From NCBI GenBank assembly GCA_964526785.1, contig CAZGMJ010000052.1, forward strand, positions 1 to 37,692: 37,692 nt of DNA, written 5' to 3'. The stretch comes from CAZGMJ01 sp964526785 (GTDB taxonomy: Bacteria; Planctomycetota; Phycisphaerae; Sedimentisphaerales; Anaerobacaceae). Under the pieces are notes generated by a model, which had not been told where the DNA came from, did no database searches, and saw only the letters and a program-made list of their open reading frames with translations. Position numbers and translations under genes: made by a program. The stretch's first letter is position 1, and each line of letters starts with the position of its first letter. This document shows, in pieces, positions 35,801-37,692 of the stretch.

Positions 35801-35968
35801 ATCGATTATGGCCACCGCAAAACCATCGTCGCGAAGGAGTTGCAAAGCCTCGGCGCCCCTCGAACAACCTGTAACATCCAAGCCCTCGTCTTCGAGAAGC
35901 ACCTTCAATGTGGCCAACTGCGAAGCGTCGTCTTCAAGAACCAAAATAGAGTTGAGCTTTGCATGCAT
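32894..35968 (-). CDS. Hybrid sensor kinase: REC - multiple PAS - HisKA_3 - HATPase
   Basis: The 1024-residue protein starts with a receiver (about 1-125, Asp56 in IIDLSVPD). About five PAS domains follow between ~140 and ~785, including a PAS_3-type (WWKEQLHPDDRQRV) and a last PAS containing a cysteine set at Cys707, 717, 723 and 726 (CGFGPACETCPVR). The output is a HisKA_3 domain with His824 in ALWLHDEIAQRLA and an HATPase ending with DDGVGFDP and FGLVSVREQ. No membrane segments are seen, so it is a cytoplasmic sensor. Its N-terminal receiver can take input from another kinase, probably the one encoded two genes upstream. AGGAG precedes the start. The NarL regulator downstream is the likely partner. 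Confidence 0.93.
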   Translation of the reverse strand: MHAKLNSILVLEDDASQLATLKVLLEDEGLDVTGCSRGAEALQLLRDDGFAVAIIDLSVPDISQQQLLAELAPLSPHVSVIINTGHGSYESAKTSANLGVFAFVEKMGDPKELLLKVHKAVHAQAERLAIRAIERERERAQLYFEMAGVIMVAIDKRRKVTSVNKKGAEFVGLDQEQIVGLDWFETFIPEHDRRRVISGFEDLMAGRIESAEYFENAVITTDGREHLVAWHNVLLYDDEGNIAGTLSSGQDITDLRKAEEERERSREFLESVMNAYPGNVAVLDSEGRIIMVNEGWERFGRENGLGQQYAETGVDYLDVCDGAEGPWSEEAPTVAGHLRRMIAGEDIDFQVEYPCHSPDVKRWFQIQARPFAYDGKRWIVMAHIDITQRKEAEELLRDREERLRLAMESANECSWELDVPSDRVDFRETAVELLGYEPCEVEDANIWWKEQLHPDDRQRVERVVGDYLEGRTANYSCEFRLRHRDGYYVWIASNGRITQRDDNGRPLRMVGIHRDITEQEELRCALIESEKKYRSIVETAQEGIWVLDADGATLYVNSRMAEMLGYTREEMKGVHLFEFVDEHAQRIALEKLNSRKSVLKEVHEFVFRRKDGTELPALVSTNAMFAEDGTYAGTLGMVADITELKRMQKNQADQLEELNAIYNNVPVVIMLVDRHRRIRKANTCAADFADRPSGAMIGLYGGQALRCLHALDVPEGCGFGPACETCPVRLTVLDTLETGRSHHQVQATVSVAVGDRQKDLTVLVSTAAISIEREPMVLVSLMDITSQVQAQRTVHRHQRQLRSLAARLSLVEERERRRIALWLHDEIAQRLAVSQIELQDLRRSRTDISASEKIDRLSGEIDELMAEIRSETFELGTPTLYLVGLEAGVESWLKRVVGEKYGLRTSLAAEGDFSDLDKDLVLVLFRSTRELLANVVKHARAEKVEVSLRRNRDQVEIEVRDDGVGFDPAEVLSVDDETESQSFGLVSVREQTEHLGGRISLDSGENKGTCIRLAIPIKSQDNKD

Positions 35969-35985
35969 TGCGGCTCCTGCACCTC

Positions 35986-36771
35986 CTATCGCTCTTGTGG
36001 CGGCGGTTTTCGAGTATCGCCTGATGCCCGTCTCCCCATCGCGAGCCTCAATAGATTCAGTATGTGATCGATGTCCAAAGGTTTTCTTACGACGGTATAC
36101 GCATTACGGCGGACAGCCTCCTTTGCTATCTCTTCAAATTCCTGTTCGCTGCCTGAGATCATGATCGCTACTGCGTGCGGAGTGATTTTCTTTATCGCCA
36201 GATACAGTTCCAGACCATTCATGGCGGGCAGACTGGAGTCCAGAAAGAGCAGGTCAAACCTGATCTGCTCGACCAATTCCAAAGCATCGTGAGGCGATTG
36301 GGTAACGGTGACCCGGTAGCCCTGCTCTTTGAGGTTGCTGCAGAGAATATCGGCGGTCTGCTCGTCTTGTTCGACAACAAGTATCGTCGTGTTCGTAGCC
36401 TCGTCAATCAGATCCACCACTCTTTCCACATCCAGCGGCTTGGCGAGAAACGCAATGGCTCCGTCGTCGAGGGCGGCTTCCTTAAGCGTATCGATACCAT
36501 ATGCGCTCATCAGGATCACTCTGACCCCCTCCTGGTGCCTGCGAATGAGTCTGAAGGCCTCCACACCGTCCATACCCGGCATGCGAACGTCCATCAGCAC
36601 CGCACCGAAAGCCTCTTTAGCGCACAAACGCACCGCTTCTTCTCCCGTGGCGGCCGTTGCCACCTCATAGCCTTCATCAGCCAGGATTTCTGCAAGAGTG
36701 CCCCGCATGTTCTTTTCGTCGTCAACAATCAGTATCTTTTCTGCTTTTAGCTGAACTGCCGGTCGTTGCAT
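35986..36771 (-). CDS. Tandem receiver-domain protein (REC-REC)
   Basis: This 261-residue protein consists of two receiver domains without an output domain. The first (about 12-125) has IVDDE, Asp61 in LMDVRMPGMDG and Lys111. The second (about 128-245) has a slightly altered acidic pocket (VVEQDE), Asp178 in FLDSSLPAMNG and Lys230. A basic, proline-rich tail ends the protein. It probably relays phosphate between the histidine kinase encoded upstream and the receiver of the large kinase encoded 17 nt downstream. GAGGAGG lies about 8 nt before the ATG. Confidence 0.92.
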   Translation of the reverse strand: MQRPAVQLKAEKILIVDDEKNMRGTLAEILADEGYEVATAATGEEAVRLCAKEAFGAVLMDVRMPGMDGVEAFRLIRRHQEGVRVILMSAYGIDTLKEAALDDGAIAFLAKPLDVERVVDLIDEATNTTILVVEQDEQTADILCSNLKEQGYRVTVTQSPHDALELVEQIRFDLLFLDSSLPAMNGLELYLAIKKITPHAVAIMISGSEQEFEEIAKEAVRRNAYTVVRKPLDIDHILNLLRLAMGRRASGDTRKPPPQER

Positions 36772-36796
36772 TTAAGGTGCCTCCTCAAACTCGCAT

Positions 36797-37489
36797 TTAG
36801 TAGTGTCGCTTTGGCGGCAGGCGGATTTCAAATTGGGCCCCCCCGCCGATTCGCTGCCCTGCTTGAATACTCCCGTCGTGAGCCTCGACAATCTGTCTGC
36901 ATATGGTCAACCCCAGTCCTGTGCCTTTGGTCTTGGTCGTGACCAGCGGCTCGAAAACCGCATCGCAAACACAACCGTTCAGGCCGGGCCCTGTATCGCT
37001 GAATACGATCGTATCATAATCCGTTTCATGACGGGCCTCCACCCCCAAAACTCCCTCCGAACCCATCGCATCGACCGCATTGCTTACGATATTTGAAACC
37101 ACCTGCTCCAACTGGCGCGGGTCGGCATAGACTATGAAGGGATCGTCGTGTTCCAAAGACAACTCGTAACGAACAGAAGCGAACTTGTTGGCCTTGTCGA
37201 ACATATCACGTACAATTCGAATCAGGTCGACATCTTCCTTTTGCGGTCTGATTTCCCGCGTTAACGTCAGAAGATTGGTGATGATATGGTCGGCTCTGGT
37301 TACTTCCTGTTCGATGATCTCGATGTTCTTCTTCAGCCGCCGCTTATCGTCCCCGATGCGCCTGTTCAGTATGAAAGCTGCATTGCGAACGGATCCGAGC
37401 GGATTGCGCAGATCGTGTGCGATGCTGGCCGAGACCTGCCCAATCGCAGCGAGGCGCGTCTTTCGGACCAATTCATCTTGGATTCTCAC
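36797..37489 (-). CDS. Histidine kinase, catalytic part (5' end truncated)
   Basis: This frame encodes the transmitter of a histidine kinase: HisKA with His25 in SASIAHDLRNPLGSVRNA, N box QVVSNIVSNAVDAMG, G1 box FSDTGPGLNG and G2 box GTGLGLTICRQIVEAHDG. The GTG at 37487-37489 is the only standard start codon in the open frame and has GAGG 8 nt upstream. However, coding-like sequence continues in frame to 37672 (end of a PAS domain plus a coiled coil), so the original gene was longer. It is the first gene of the kinase-REC/REC-kinase-regulator operon and probably phosphorylates the tandem receiver protein. Confidence 0.8.
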   Translation of the reverse strand: MRIQDELVRKTRLAAIGQVSASIAHDLRNPLGSVRNAAFILNRRIGDDKRRLKKNIEIIEQEVTRADHIITNLLTLTREIRPQKEDVDLIRIVRDMFDKANKFASVRYELSLEHDDPFIVYADPRQLEQVVSNIVSNAVDAMGSEGVLGVEARHETDYDTIVFSDTGPGLNGCVCDAVFEPLVTTKTKGTGLGLTICRQIVEAHDGSIQAGQRIGGGAQFEIRLPPKRHY

Positions 37490-37672
37490 TAACTCGGCCT
37501 CAACAGCTTCCTTCTCCCGCGCCTGCTGCGCGGCAAGGGCACGTTCCGCGTTGAAGGCCTCTGCCTCGGCCTGCCTATGCGCGGTGATGTCCAGCCCGTA
37601 CAGATTGGCGAAGCCCGCATCCGATATGGGCGCTATGGTAGGGTTTGCTGAACAAGTCGTAGTGGGTTTGTG
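37490..37672 (-). pseudogene. In-frame remnant of a PAS domain and coiled-coil linker
   Basis: Reading on from the kinase frame, the translation contains PISDAGFANLYGLDIT, a typical PAS C-terminus, then HRQAEAEAFNAERALAAQQA and AREKEAVEAELVRIQDEL, a coiled-coil linker. Upstream of PISDAG the sequence stops looking like PAS and a TGA is met at 37673-37675. The kinase was therefore interrupted or frameshifted near 37640. Confidence 0.6.
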
Positions 37673-37692
37673 TCAAGACCTTTGAACATCGA
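37640..37692. mobile_element. Possible insertion-sequence end at the window edge
   Basis: The stretch beginning GGGTTTGCTGAACAAGTC replaces the expected PAS coding sequence and has the look of an IS terminal inverted repeat. It runs off the window, so no transposase can be seen. A simple frameshift is the main alternative. Confidence 0.25.

Noticed and set aside
1..37692. CRISPR arrays, tRNA or rRNA genes, phage genes
   Set aside because: No regularly spaced repeats, cloverleaf-like sequences, rRNA motifs or phage structural genes were seen on either strand.

Overview
The window is bacterial chromosomal DNA, gene-dense, moderately GC-rich by eye, with no tRNA, rRNA, CRISPR array or complete insertion sequence that I could recognise. 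The gene mix is a class II cyclase of the squalene-hopene type, a B12-type radical SAM enzyme, a nickel superoxide dismutase, a DUF3536 GH57 protein, and large PAS-rich sensor kinases. It suggests an environmental Gram-negative, perhaps Planctomycetota (Phycisphaerae-like). That placement is a guess from gene content and rests on no marker gene.

Region 1 (1-16.5 kb) is an alpha-glucan/trehalose locus. A GH57/DUF3536 protein and 4-alpha-glucanotransferase (malQ) run on the plus strand. They converge on a tightly packed minus-strand operon, glgE - treS/maltokinase fusion - glgB - treZ - treY, with gaps of 4-19 nt. Together these enzymes form a closed cycle: trehalose to maltose to maltose-1-phosphate (TreS-Mak), polymerisation (GlgE), branching (GlgB), and return of glucan to trehalose (TreY/TreZ). 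MalQ and perhaps the GH57 protein would recycle short oligosaccharides.

Region 2 (16.5-24 kb) is the most unusual part. After an 840-nt gene-free stretch with a candidate promoter and several nested hairpins comes a five-gene plus-strand operon in which all four junctions overlap. It encodes a double-[4Fe-4S] ferredoxin with an HdrA-like N-terminus, a B12-family radical SAM enzyme, a DUF116-polyprenyl synthase fusion, a small cyclase/prenyltransferase-fold protein without a DxDD motif, and a class II terpene cyclase with an intact DADD acid motif. This reads as a dedicated pathway that makes, cyclises and radically modifies a prenyl chain. I do not recognise it as any characterised pathway.

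Region 3 (24-27.6 kb, minus strand) is a stress group: a DUF488 protein, a NiSOD whose nickel hook sits directly behind a Sec-type signal peptide, a rubrerythrin-like ferritin, a two-CBS protein and an exported lactonase-type beta-propeller.

Region 4 (27.6-31.8 kb) holds a photolyase/cryptochrome of the FeS-BCP type that has apparently lost cluster cysteines, followed 8 nt later by an SDR-DUF2867 protein. Convergent to these is a polysaccharide-deacetylase-like protein that lacks all three metal ligands.

Region 5 (32.2-37.7 kb, minus strand) is a four-gene signalling operon: a histidine kinase truncated near the window edge, a tandem-receiver protein, a REC-multi-PAS-HisKA_3 kinase and its NarL-type response regulator. 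The last ~50 nt may be the end of an insertion sequence that interrupts the first kinase.
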